Part shown: piece after piece, positions 8,014 to 16,408 of the stretch | Position numbering within the stretch: the stretch's first letter is position 1 | Layout of the letters: every line of letters starts with the position of its first letter | Made by a program: the position numbers and the translations under genes | Assembly: GCA_036677805.1 (NCBI GenBank) | Contig: JAVBVS010000010.1 | Coordinates: forward strand, 62,001 to 126,000 | Length of the DNA: 64,000 bases | Source: SIG78 sp036677805 | GTDB taxonomy: Bacteria > Verrucomicrobiota > Lentisphaeria > Victivallales > Victivallaceae | Direction: 5' to 3' | The notes under the pieces: generated by a model | Seen by the model: the letters and a program-made list of their open reading frames with translations, nothing else | Database searches by the model: none | What the model was told of the DNA's origin: nothing

Positions 8014-10053
8014 ATGTCTTCAAGCAAAATTCAATCTGAAAACCGGGAACACCTGCGCGCCATCAGCTGGTGGCTGACCTACGACGATTTCCGCTGGCCC
8101 GATCCCGACATCGCCGACAAAATCAAGCGGAAAGCCGACAACATGGTCCGGTCCGGCTGCAATCTGGCCATGCTTTTCGGCGCCCACTGGCGTTGGGACT
8201 GGCTGCCGGTCTGGACCATGCTCCATGATCTGATCGCCGCCATCGCCGACGAACTTCACGAACGCGGCATCAGGGTCATGGACCACCATTCGGCAGTTCT
8301 GGCGCAGCGTTATCACAGTGTCGACGATCTCCGCCGTATCCGGCTGCGCCACCCCCATCATATTTCGCCCGCCCCGACTTTCGAGATTGGCGCAAGCTGG
8401 GAATTCGACGGCCAGAAGCTCGATGACTGGCGCATGCGCGATGTGCGCGATGGCGCGGTGTGCATTCAATCCATGTATGACACCGTGGAATTCTGCATGA
8501 ATCATCCGGGTTTCGTCGAAGCCTATCGGAAATACGTCCGGAAGCTGTTCGCAGAAACCGGCATCGACGGGCTCCAGTGCGACGATGGAATGTTTTATTC
8601 GCGCTTTTCGAGTTGCGGCTGCACTCATTGCCGGACCCGGTTCCGCGACGAATACGGGTTCGAACTGCCGCCCGCGGACGACGCCGGATTCTGGGGCGAC
8701 TGGAGCAACCCGGCATGGCGGCGCTGGATCGATCTGCGGTATCGGAGCGCAGGCGATTTTCTGGCCCGGGTCCGGACCGCGATGCCGGCCGGCGCCGGGC
8801 TCTGCACCTGTCTCTCAGGCCCGATCCATGTCGCCGGCAATGCCACGGGACAGGGACCGGAAATGATCGATCAGTGCAACGTGCTGATGCTCGAAATGTG
8901 CAAAAACATGCCCGATCTCGACGGCAATCCCACCCGGCCGATGCCGAGTCAGCTCTATCAGCTGGCCAAAGCCGCGAAACGCGGCCTCCCGGTAATGAGC
9001 TGCGGTTACGGATACACCACGGCGACGGCCGATGTGGTCTGGGCCTTCAGCAAATTTCTGGGCGCCGACAGCTGGCTGTCGACCAACAAAGGGCGGCTGA
9101 GCCTGCGTTTCAGCGACTGGGACAGACTGCCCGACGATACCGAGCTGCCCGGCCGCGGCTACCGTTACGAGCGCGATCACCGGACGCTTTTCGATACCTG
9201 TCCCGAAGCCGATGTTCTGGTTTATTTTTCCGAAGCCTCGCGCCGTTATTACGGCGGCGGCGCCAATGACTACGTACGCGATTATCAGGAAGCGATCTGG
9301 AAACTTTTCCGCGCCGGATACAGCGTCGGCGCGGCGGCGGAAATTCCTGCTCCGGGTACCGCGGCCGCCCTGATGCTGAGCAGCGCCGGAGCGATGTCGG
9401 AATCGGAACGCGAAGCGGTTGCGGCGTTCGCCGCCGCCGGGGGCAAAGTCCTGCTGACCGGTCCCTGCGGGCTGCTCGACGGCACCGGCGCGCCGACCGG
9501 ACAGTTCACCGCACAGTGGGGCTTGCACCAACAGCTTTCCGCCCAGCTCCGGCAACAGGAATTTCCCATCGACTGGTTCATCGCCGAACCGCAGCGGGTG
9601 CTCAACCCGGCGCAGTGGACGGAACTGAGTCCGAACCTGTTTTACCATCCCGGCCGGATGCAGGACGATTCCCCGCCCGATGTGACCGCCATTCTCGGAA
9701 TGCCGCCGGCGGTGGCGCCGGGCTGGTTTCTGCGTCGGCACCGTGATCGGGCCGGCAACCTTCTGATTCACGGCTTTGCGGCGGAATTCGACCTCGGCTT
9801 CGCCGCGGCGGTCGAAGCGCTGCGGATTCCGGAAGCGCCCTGGAGCAATCGTATCATCGACCGTGTCGCCCCCCGCAATACGGCGCGCCGGCTGGAGTTC
9901 CGCCTGACCGACGCTCGGGTGGAGTTGTTCACTCCGCTGAACGCGCAACCGGGTTCCGTCCGATCCCGCAGCGGCGCTGTCGAAATCAATCTGCCGGAAG
10001 AGTGTTTCTATTTTATCGTCAAAGCAACTTCAATCGCTCAAAAAGGAGAATAA
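8014..10053 (+). CDS. cytoplasmic glycosidase-like protein with GH42-like C-terminal domain
   Basis: A 679-residue protein without a signal peptide. The first ~380 residues look like a TIM-barrel glycosidase: LRAISWWLTYDDFRW at the start, GIRVMDHHS, then GIDGLQCDDGMFYSRF with acidic residues at about 189-190, followed by the cysteine cluster CGCTHCRTRF. The same acidic and cysteine arrangement is in the secreted protein at 3273. From about residue 400 (ADVLVYFSEASRRYYGG, AAFAAAGGKVLLTG) it resembles the trimerisation domain of GH42 enzymes. Export seems absent, so it would act on oligosaccharides taken into the cell. A specific hydrolase activity cannot be assigned. It ends 3 bases before the pseudopilin start. 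Confidence 0.65.
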   Translation: MSSSKIQSENREHLRAISWWLTYDDFRWPDPDIADKIKRKADNMVRSGCNLAMLFGAHWRWDWLPVWTMLHDLIAAIADELHERGIRVMDHHSAVLAQRYHSVDDLRRIRLRHPHHISPAPTFEIGASWEFDGQKLDDWRMRDVRDGAVCIQSMYDTVEFCMNHPGFVEAYRKYVRKLFAETGIDGLQCDDGMFYSRFSSCGCTHCRTRFRDEYGFELPPADDAGFWGDWSNPAWRRWIDLRYRSAGDFLARVRTAMPAGAGLCTCLSGPIHVAGNATGQGPEMIDQCNVLMLEMCKNMPDLDGNPTRPMPSQLYQLAKAAKRGLPVMSCGYGYTTATADVVWAFSKFLGADSWLSTNKGRLSLRFSDWDRLPDDTELPGRGYRYERDHRTLFDTCPEADVLVYFSEASRRYYGGGANDYVRDYQEAIWKLFRAGYSVGAAAEIPAPGTAAALMLSSAGAMSESEREAVAAFAAAGGKVLLTGPCGLLDGTGAPTGQFTAQWGLHQQLSAQLRQQEFPIDWFIAEPQRVLNPAQWTELSPNLFYHPGRMQDDSPPDVTAILGMPPAVAPGWFLRRHRDRAGNLLIHGFAAEFDLGFAAAVEALRIPEAPWSNRIIDRVAPRNTARRLEFRLTDARVELFTPLNAQPGSVRSRSGAVEINLPEECFYFIVKATSIAQKGE

Positions 10054-10056
10054 ATC

Positions 10057-10845
10057 ATGCAATCACGTCATCCATTCACACTTATAGAACTCTTAGTTGT
10101 TATCGCAATCATCGCCATTCTCGCGGCCATGCTGCTGCCGGCGCTGTCGGCGGCCCGGGAGCGCGCCCGCAGCACGAACTGCATCGGCCAGTTGAAACAG
10201 CAGGGATTGTCCACTCTGATGTACGCCGGGGACAACGTCGACCGGCTGCCCAGCTGGACTCCGCGCTACAATGCCGCGCAGGTGATGAGCCACGGCCCCA
10301 TGACCGCCAGTTACGATTACAGTGTCGGACTGATCATGTTCGGCTATCTCGGTGACGACATCTCCAAAACGCTGAGCCAGAGTCTGAGTTCCAACGATCT
10401 CCAGCGCATCACCCAGCGTTATTTCCTGTGTCCGTCCGACCTGGCCGGAACCGCCAGCACAACCCTGCGCAAGGACAACTATTTCTACTGGACCGCCGCC
10501 AATATCAGCCAGGGCTACATCTCTTATTTCTACTGGATTGCAGACGATACGCTGATCAAGCGCTGGTACATGCCCGACGGTGTCAACGAGACCGGTACGA
10601 TGGGCCGCGACACCACCAGCGGCTCGGGCGTCGATCCCGACAACTATTACAGCGCCGACGCCTCCATGTATTACTACAACGTCACCGGAGCGCCGCGCCT
10701 CCATGTCAACGGCGGCAATGTGCTGGCCGTCGGCGGCCACGTCCGCACCATCCCCTACTCGGCCATGCCCGTCGACGGCTGGAAGGGCACTTCCAACAAA
10801 ACCGCCAACAAAGCCTGGATCGACGCCATGGACGGCCGGAACTGA
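10057..10845 (+). CDS. type IV pseudopilin, H-X9-DG-like family
   Basis: A 262-residue pseudopilin with leader MQSRHP and the cleavage segment FTLIELLVVIAIIAILAAML, followed by ARERARSTNCIGQLKQQG. The C-terminal H-X9-DG element is present in altered form: H is followed by nine residues and GG, then HVRTI. A strong ribosome binding site (AAAGGAG) overlaps the end of the upstream glycosidase-like gene. Its first ~60 codons are close at the DNA level to those of the pseudopilins at 2535 and 54877, which fits a duplicated cassette. After cleavage it would sit in the inner membrane or a pseudopilus. Its role in glycan use is unknown. Confidence 0.9.
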   Translation: MQSRHPFTLIELLVVIAIIAILAAMLLPALSAARERARSTNCIGQLKQQGLSTLMYAGDNVDRLPSWTPRYNAAQVMSHGPMTASYDYSVGLIMFGYLGDDISKTLSQSLSSNDLQRITQRYFLCPSDLAGTASTTLRKDNYFYWTAANISQGYISYFYWIADDTLIKRWYMPDGVNETGTMGRDTTSGSGVDPDNYYSADASMYYYNVTGAPRLHVNGGNVLAVGGHVRTIPYSAMPVDGWKGTSNKTANKAWIDAMDGRN

Positions 10846-10864
10846 CTCAACCCCGAGGATTGCA

Positions 10865-13210
10865 ATGAAACTTTGTCACTGTCATTATTGGCTGACGCTG
10901 CTCTGGCTGGCGGCGACCTCGCTCTCCAGCGGTGAGATCATTCTCGCCGACGGCGGCAAAACCGACTGGCGGATCGTCATCGCCGACCGGGCCGAAACAT
11001 CGGAACGCACCGCCGCCAAGGAGCTGGCGGACTATCTCAAACAGAGTACCGGAGCGGAATTCGTCGTCGTCGCCGAGGCGGAAGCACGGCCGCCGGCATG
11101 CTACGTCGGCGACACCGCTTTCGCCCGCGGTCACGGCATCGACAGCACCGCGTTGAAGCCTGAGGAATGGCTGGTCCGCAGTGTCGACGGCAATCTGGTT
11201 TTTGCCGGAGGCCGCCCGCGCGGCGTACTCTACGGCGTCTATGAATTCCTGGAACGGTTTATGCACTGGCGGCCTTGCAGCATCAACCGCGAATATCTGC
11301 CGCCGCAACCGAAACCGGTGCTCGCCGAACCGGTGGAACTCAGCGGCAGGCCCGCCTTCCCGCTGTTCCGCTACCTCCAGGAGATGTGCCATAACCGGCC
11401 GGAAAATTACGGACGCTATCAGGCGCATCTGCGCAGCACCTATCCGCTGATTCCTCCGGAGTACGGTTCCGGCGTGAATTACGGCAGTCCCCGAAGCAGT
11501 CACACCTATGCCTCCTACAGCAAGGATTTTCCGGTGGAGATTTCCTGGATGAACCGCAACGGCCAGCGGGTCCGGGTCACCAAGAATTTCGGCGAAGGCC
11601 AGATTTGCTACACCCACCCCGAAGTCCGGAAACGCTTCCTTGAAAAACTCCGGCAATTCATCGCCGCCGACCGCAAACGCTGCGCCGAAGCCAAGGTGCC
11701 CTGTCCCCTCGTCTATGCGGTCGACGCCAATGACTGTTCCGTTCCCTGCTACTGTCCGGAATGCCGTAAGTCGGCCGCCGAATACGGCGTTTCCGGCATG
11801 GTGCTCGATTTTACCAACGCAGTCGCCGCAGGCGTCGCCGAGGAATACCCCGACGTCAAAGTGATGATGTTCGCCTACAAGGAAACCATGGAACCGCCCC
11901 GGAAGGCGATCAAAGCCAGGGACAACGTTATCGTCCGGCTGGCGGTCATGGATTTCGAATTCAGCTTCTCGCCCGTGCAGAGCCGGGACATTCTGCGCGG
12001 ACTCGACAAATCCGAAAACCGGTGGTATGGGAATTGCCTCGAGCGGTGGCGCAATTTCGCCGGCAGCCTCTTTATCTGGGACTACTGGAAGCTCTACTAT
12101 GATGCTTTCCCGGCGCCCAAGGCCTACGTCCGCAATCGGGCCGAACTGGTCCGCCACTACCGCGACGCCGGCTGCCTCGCGCTGTATGTCGAAGCCGAAA
12201 TCCATGACGGCGAGCTTGAAAGCTTCGCCGACCTGCGCAGTTATGCCGGCGCCAAGCTCATGATCGATCCCGATCTGGACATCGACGCACTGATCGCCGG
12301 ATTCATGAACGACTTCTACGGCCCGGCCGGAAAATCCATGAACGACTATTACTGCTACGTCGAAAAGCGCATGAACGAAGACCCGGCGCCGCTGGGCCTG
12401 ACCCCGGCGGCCCGGCGGCCGTATCTCGACGCGGAATTTTTCACCGTCTCCGACCGGTTGCTGACCGAGGCGGAACGATGCGCCGCAGAACGCCCGGACA
12501 TTCTCGCCGATGTCCGGCAAGAACGCCTGATCCTCGATCTGGCCTGGCTGTTCATGAAGGACCGAATCGGCCGACCGGCCATCGCCGGATCGAAAGCGGA
12601 ACTGATCGCCCGGGTGCGACAGAATTTCGACGGCTGGCTCCGGAAATATTTCGCTGCCGACGCCCGGGAGCAGATCATCCGGGAAAAGCTCGATCCGCTG
12701 CTGGCCCGCCTCGACGCGCCGCCGCCGCCGGAGGAATTTGCGAACCAATATGTGGTCGATTTCAACTGGACCGACTTCCGCGACCGCGATCTGATCGCCG
12801 ATCCCGACGCCGCCGGCGGGCGCTGCGCCTCGGCCGACAAAATGCTCGCAAGCCTGACTCCGCCCGCCGGAGGCTGGCACGAGCGCACTCCGGAAATGGG
12901 AATTTACGATGCCATGAACAAGAAGCATCTGGTCAAAATCACCATTCCCAAGACGGAACTGCCGACCGATGAAAAATTTCATCTCCGGCCGGTCGGCCGG
13001 GTCAAGATCGGAGAAATCACCGAGCTTTGGGCGCACTGGAGCTGGCGGCCGCGGCTGAAACTGACCAAGGCGTATGACCGGTTCAACAGCGATACGCTCT
13101 ACGACTGTTATGTTTCGGTCAAATTCCAGGGACCGGCCTATGTCCCCGGATCGAAACTCGAAAATGACGTCCGGGTCGACCGCATCACTCTGGTCAAAGT
13201 GACGAAATAA
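10865..13210 (+). CDS. secreted DUF4838 domain protein
   Basis: A 781-residue protein. ATG 10865 is preferred because it follows the pseudopilin by 19 bases, has a GAGGA ribosome binding site and opens with a signal peptide (CHYWLTLLWLAATSL). Residues ~25-130 resemble the N-terminal domain of alpha-glucuronidases (ERTAAKELADYLKQ, GRPRGVLYGVYEFLE). The central part, with VDANDCSVPCYCPECRK and FIWDYWKLYYDAF, matches DUF4838 proteins, which are thought to be glycoside-hydrolase-like but have no proven activity that I know of. The C-terminal ~130 residues form a separate beta domain. It closes the second sugar locus. Confidence 0.78.
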   Translation: MKLCHCHYWLTLLWLAATSLSSGEIILADGGKTDWRIVIADRAETSERTAAKELADYLKQSTGAEFVVVAEAEARPPACYVGDTAFARGHGIDSTALKPEEWLVRSVDGNLVFAGGRPRGVLYGVYEFLERFMHWRPCSINREYLPPQPKPVLAEPVELSGRPAFPLFRYLQEMCHNRPENYGRYQAHLRSTYPLIPPEYGSGVNYGSPRSSHTYASYSKDFPVEISWMNRNGQRVRVTKNFGEGQICYTHPEVRKRFLEKLRQFIAADRKRCAEAKVPCPLVYAVDANDCSVPCYCPECRKSAAEYGVSGMVLDFTNAVAAGVAEEYPDVKVMMFAYKETMEPPRKAIKARDNVIVRLAVMDFEFSFSPVQSRDILRGLDKSENRWYGNCLERWRNFAGSLFIWDYWKLYYDAFPAPKAYVRNRAELVRHYRDAGCLALYVEAEIHDGELESFADLRSYAGAKLMIDPDLDIDALIAGFMNDFYGPAGKSMNDYYCYVEKRMNEDPAPLGLTPAARRPYLDAEFFTVSDRLLTEAERCAAERPDILADVRQERLILDLAWLFMKDRIGRPAIAGSKAELIARVRQNFDGWLRKYFAADAREQIIREKLDPLLARLDAPPPPEEFANQYVVDFNWTDFRDRDLIADPDAAGGRCASADKMLASLTPPAGGWHERTPEMGIYDAMNKKHLVKITIPKTELPTDEKFHLRPVGRVKIGEITELWAHWSWRPRLKLTKAYDRFNSDTLYDCYVSVKFQGPAYVPGSKLENDVRVDRITLVKVTK

Positions 13211-13229
13211 CCGTTTCCGTCCGCCCGCC

Positions 13230-13272
13230 ATCCCGTGCCGATCGGCCCTTCCGCCGGCGCCACGGGATTTTT
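13230..13272 (+). terminator. rho-independent terminator after the second sugar locus
   Basis: Arms ATCCCGTG (13230-13237) and CACGGGAT (13261-13268) enclose a GC-rich loop, followed by a T run. It begins 20 bases after the stop of the DUF4838 gene. Confidence 0.75.
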
Positions 13273-13323
13273 CATGCCGGGCCGGAGGCTTGGCGGAAGA
13301 GATTGCAAGAGACCAACGGGAAA

Positions 13324-13348
13324 CCGGAAAATTCCGGGAATTTTCCGG
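13324..13348. promoter_or_regulatory. 25-bp perfect palindrome upstream of pckG (candidate operator)
   Basis: CCGGAAAATTCC (13324-13335), a single G, and GGAATTTTCCGG (13337-13348) form a perfect palindrome with 12-base arms. It ends 18 bases before the -35 of the pckG promoter. No T run follows, so a terminator is unlikely. A protein-binding site is the better reading. Confidence 0.5.
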
Positions 13349-13366
13349 GGTTTGCCGTTTTTAAAG

Positions 13367-13395
13367 TTGTAAAATCGGCTTTGACATGCTATTAT
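13367..13395 (+). promoter_or_regulatory. promoter of pckG
   Basis: TTGTAA at 13367-13372, a 17-base spacer and TATTAT at 13390-13395. The pckG start at 13477 is preceded by a strong TTGGAGG ribosome binding site. Confidence 0.65.
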
Positions 13396-13476
13396 TAATG
13401 GATTTTTGGTTTTATTACCGGTCACTGTCCCTCAAGCCCCCGGGCGTAGTCATAATCATTTTTTTGGAGGTAGAAG

Positions 13477-15303
13477 ATGGTCAAACATCTCAACGCGGTC
13501 CCGACCAAGCATGCCAAGTTGGTCAAGTGGGTGGAAGAATGGGCAAATATTTGTCAGCCCACCGGTATTTACTGGTGCGACGGCAGCAAGGCGGAATATG
13601 ACCGCTTGAGCGAAGAAATGGTCCAGTCCGGCCTCGCGATTCGCCTCGATCAGAAAAAACGCCCGAACTCCCTGTGGTTCCGCTCCGACCCGTCCGATGT
13701 GGCCCGCGTCGAAGCCCGGACCTACATCGCCTCCAAGTGCCAGTGCGATGCGGGCCCGACCAACAACTGGATCGACCCGACCGAACTCAAGACGACCATG
13801 CTCGGCCTCTACAAGAACTGCATGAACGGCCGAATCATGTATGTGATCCCCTTCTCGATGGGCCCGGTCGGCAGCAATATCGCCAAAATCGGGGTGGAGC
13901 TCACCGATTCGGCCTACGTCGTGATCAATATGCATGTGATGACCCGCGTCGGCACCAAGGTGCTCGAAGTGCTCGGCGCCAACGGCGAATTCGTCCCCTG
14001 CGTGCACTCGGTCGGCAAACCGCTGGCCGCGGGCGAATCCGACAACGGCGTGTGGCCCTGCGCCCCGCTGGACAAGAAATACATCGCGCACTTCCCCGAA
14101 ACCCGTGAAATCTGGAGCTTCGGCTCCGGTTACGGCGGGAATGCGCTGCTCGGCAAGAAATGCCTCGCGCTGCGGATCGCCTCGGTTCAGGCCCGCGACG
14201 AAGGCTGGCTGGCCGAACATATGCTGATTTTGAAGCTCACCAGCCCCGAAGGCAAAGTCAAGTACGTCACCGGCGCGTTCCCGTCGGCCTGCGGCAAGAC
14301 CAACCTCGCGATGCTGATCCCGACCATTCCGGGCTGGAAGGTCGAAACCATCGGCGACGATATCGCCTGGATGAAGTTCGGCAAGGACGGCCGCCTCTAC
14401 GCGATCAATCCCGAAGCCGGTTTCTTTGGCGTGGCGCCGGGCACTTCGATGCAGTCGAACCCCAACGCGATGCACTCCTGCGACAAGGATACGATCTTCA
14501 CCAACGTCGCGCTGACCGCCGACAAGGATGTCTGGTGGGAAGGCATCGGCTACAACGCCCCCGGCGAACTGACCGACTGGAAGGGCAACAAGTGGCTGCC
14601 CGGCAGCACCGAAAAAGCCGCCCATCCGAACGCCCGGTTCACCGCCCGCGCCTACAACTGCCCGGCGATCGCGCCGGAATGGCAGGATCCGGCCGGCGTG
14701 CCGATCGACGCCTTCCTCTTCGGCGGACGCCGTCCGAGTACCGTGCCGCTGGTTCACCAGTCGACGAGCTGGGAACACGGGGTGTTCATGGGTTCGGTGG
14801 TCGGTTCGGAAGTGACCGCCGCCGCGCTCGACCTGAAGGCCGGCACCGTGCGTCGCGACCCCTTCGCCATGCTGCCCTTCTGCGGCTACCACATGGGCGA
14901 TTACTTCAAGCACTGGCTTGAAATCGGCCGGAAGACGACCGCGGACAAGTTGCCGAAGATTTTCTACGTCAACTGGTTCCGCAAGACCGCCGACGGCCGT
15001 TGGCTGTGGCCCGGCTTCGGCGAAAACAGCCGCATCCTGAAGTGGGTCTTCGAACGCTGCGACGGCAAGGGCAAGGCCAAGGAAACCGCGATCGGCTTCA
15101 TGCCGACCGAGGATGCCATCGACCGCACCGGCCTGACCGAAGTTTCCGATGCCGATATGAAGGAACTGCTGAGCCTTGATGTCGCCGGCTGGAAGGATGA
15201 AATCGAAATGATCCGCGAACACTACGCGCGCTTCGGCGAAAAGCTGCCGAAGGCGTTGAGCGCCCAGCTCGATGCGCTTGAAGCGCGTCTGGCCAAGTGC
15301 TGA
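13477..15303 (+). CDS. pckG: phosphoenolpyruvate carboxykinase (GTP)
   Basis: A 608-residue enzyme of the GTP-dependent PEPCK family, which interconverts oxaloacetate and PEP with GTP/GDP. Full length for the family. The phosphate-binding loop FPSACGKTNLAML is at about residues 268-280 and includes the reactive cysteine of this family, followed by the metal-binding GDDIAWMKF segment. In anaerobes the enzyme often runs toward oxaloacetate for succinate formation; that direction is inference. It is monocistronic, with its own promoter, a palindrome upstream and a terminator downstream. Confidence 0.97.
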   Translation: MVKHLNAVPTKHAKLVKWVEEWANICQPTGIYWCDGSKAEYDRLSEEMVQSGLAIRLDQKKRPNSLWFRSDPSDVARVEARTYIASKCQCDAGPTNNWIDPTELKTTMLGLYKNCMNGRIMYVIPFSMGPVGSNIAKIGVELTDSAYVVINMHVMTRVGTKVLEVLGANGEFVPCVHSVGKPLAAGESDNGVWPCAPLDKKYIAHFPETREIWSFGSGYGGNALLGKKCLALRIASVQARDEGWLAEHMLILKLTSPEGKVKYVTGAFPSACGKTNLAMLIPTIPGWKVETIGDDIAWMKFGKDGRLYAINPEAGFFGVAPGTSMQSNPNAMHSCDKDTIFTNVALTADKDVWWEGIGYNAPGELTDWKGNKWLPGSTEKAAHPNARFTARAYNCPAIAPEWQDPAGVPIDAFLFGGRRPSTVPLVHQSTSWEHGVFMGSVVGSEVTAAALDLKAGTVRRDPFAMLPFCGYHMGDYFKHWLEIGRKTTADKLPKIFYVNWFRKTADGRWLWPGFGENSRILKWVFERCDGKGKAKETAIGFMPTEDAIDRTGLTEVSDADMKELLSLDVAGWKDEIEMIREHYARFGEKLPKALSAQLDALEARLAKC

Positions 15304-15328
15304 AGCGCTGCCGTTTCGGTATAAGCTC

Positions 15329-15366
15329 AAAAATCCCGGTCCGTGTCAACGGCCGGGATTTTTTTA
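15329..15366 (+). terminator. rho-independent terminator of pckG
   Basis: AATCCCGG and CCGGGATT arms around a short loop, followed by seven T. It is 25 bases after the pckG stop. Confidence 0.85.
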
Positions 15367-15381
15367 TTCGCCACGCAACGG

Positions 15382-15417
15382 CAAAAAAAGATCGGGGAGG
15401 CAGTCATGCCTCCCCGA
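15382..15417 (-). terminator. probable minus-strand terminator for trmB
   Basis: TCGGGGAGGCA (15392-15402) and TGCCTCCCCGA (15407-15417) are perfect 11-base arms around GTCA. On the minus strand the stem is followed by a run of T. It is about 245 bases past the trmB stop. The stretch 15418-15660 between them shows no gene or RNA. Confidence 0.7.
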
Positions 15418-15660
15418 GTGGTCGACCGTGGTTCGAACATTGCCTCCCCCGACGATCGACCCGTTCCGGGAAATCCGATCCCCCCGATCCCCCGGAACAA
15501 AAATTGCAGCGATGGCAACCGGCCATCTCATTTTTTCAAACGACGATGCGCCGGAAATCAACCGGTGCAGTTCTAATAGAAAGATTATGAAACGGTTTTG
15601 TTCCATCTCTCAGTCATGAAATGAAGTATTTTCTGGATGACCTTCCCGCGAAGCCCCCAA

Positions 15661-16299
15661 TCAATGCCCGATCGCCGGCACCGGCAGCGGCATGGCGACC
15701 CAGGCGTGATGGTGCACCGGTTTGCCTTCCGAGTTCCAGAGCATTTCAAAATCGGTCTTGATGTCGGCGATATCCGCAAGTTGCGACGAATCCTCGCGAA
15801 AAAGCCCGGAAGCGGCGACACCGCGCCGCACCGCCTCGAGATAGGCCGGATCGTCGGTCGAAAAATGCCAGACCCCGCCGGGTTTCAGGATGCGGTGAAT
15901 CTGGGTCATGAAGTCGGAACTCAAAAGGCGGTTGCCGCGATGCCGCCCCTTGGGCCACGGATCGGGACAGAGAATATGCAGTCGCGCCACCAGACCATCC
16001 GGCAGCAGCCGCCCGATCAGCATCCGCGCTTCGGACTTGATCACCACCATATTATCGATGCCGTCGCGCAAGTTCCGTTTGACCAGCTTGCGCAGCCGCC
16101 CCGACATCACATCGGCGGCAAGCACCACGCGCTCCGGGTGGCGCCGGGCCAGTTCGGTGGTGAAGGTGCCCTTGCCGCAACCCATGTCCAGCTCCACTTC
16201 ACCGCCGGCGCAGCGCGCCAGAAAATCAGGACGGCCGTAAAAACCGTTCAACTGAACAATCTGTGCATCAAGTACCGCGGAGTCGCCGATATTCGTCAT
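15661..16299 (-). CDS. trmB: tRNA (guanine-N7-)-methyltransferase
   Basis: A 212-residue protein (start ATG 16299) of the TrmB family, which makes m7G46 in the variable loop of tRNA using SAM. The SAM-binding motif ELDMGCGKGTFTTELA is at about residues 40-55, and the family signature CPDPWPKGRHRGNRL follows in the middle. The frame extends further upstream, but the length and the position of the SAM motif favour this ATG. It is divergent from the three-enzyme fusion, with an AT-rich ~110-base gap between the two starts that must hold both promoters. Confidence 0.92.
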   Translation of the reverse strand: MTNIGDSAVLDAQIVQLNGFYGRPDFLARCAGGEVELDMGCGKGTFTTELARRHPERVVLAADVMSGRLRKLVKRNLRDGIDNMVVIKSEARMLIGRLLPDGLVARLHILCPDPWPKGRHRGNRLLSSDFMTQIHRILKPGGVWHFSTDDPAYLEAVRRGVAASGLFREDSSQLADIADIKTDFEMLWNSEGKPVHHHAWVAMPLPVPAIGH

Positions 16300-16408
16300 A
16301 AAAAATCTGCTTTCAAAGGTTTCAATCCGAAAAATTTGGTGTATATTATCAAAGGTCGTTTTAAAATAACGCCAAAGTTGTTTTTTGCCAGTTGGGAACG
16401 GAATTTTC

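Noticed and set aside
10847..13231. A 794-codon minus-strand frame opposite the DUF4838 gene
   Set aside because: Shadow frame. The plus strand has a signal peptide, a ribosome binding site and a matching terminator.
15418..15470. GTGGTTCGAAC resembling a tRNA T loop
   Set aside because: The five bases on either side do not pair, and no acceptor or anticodon stem can be folded around it.
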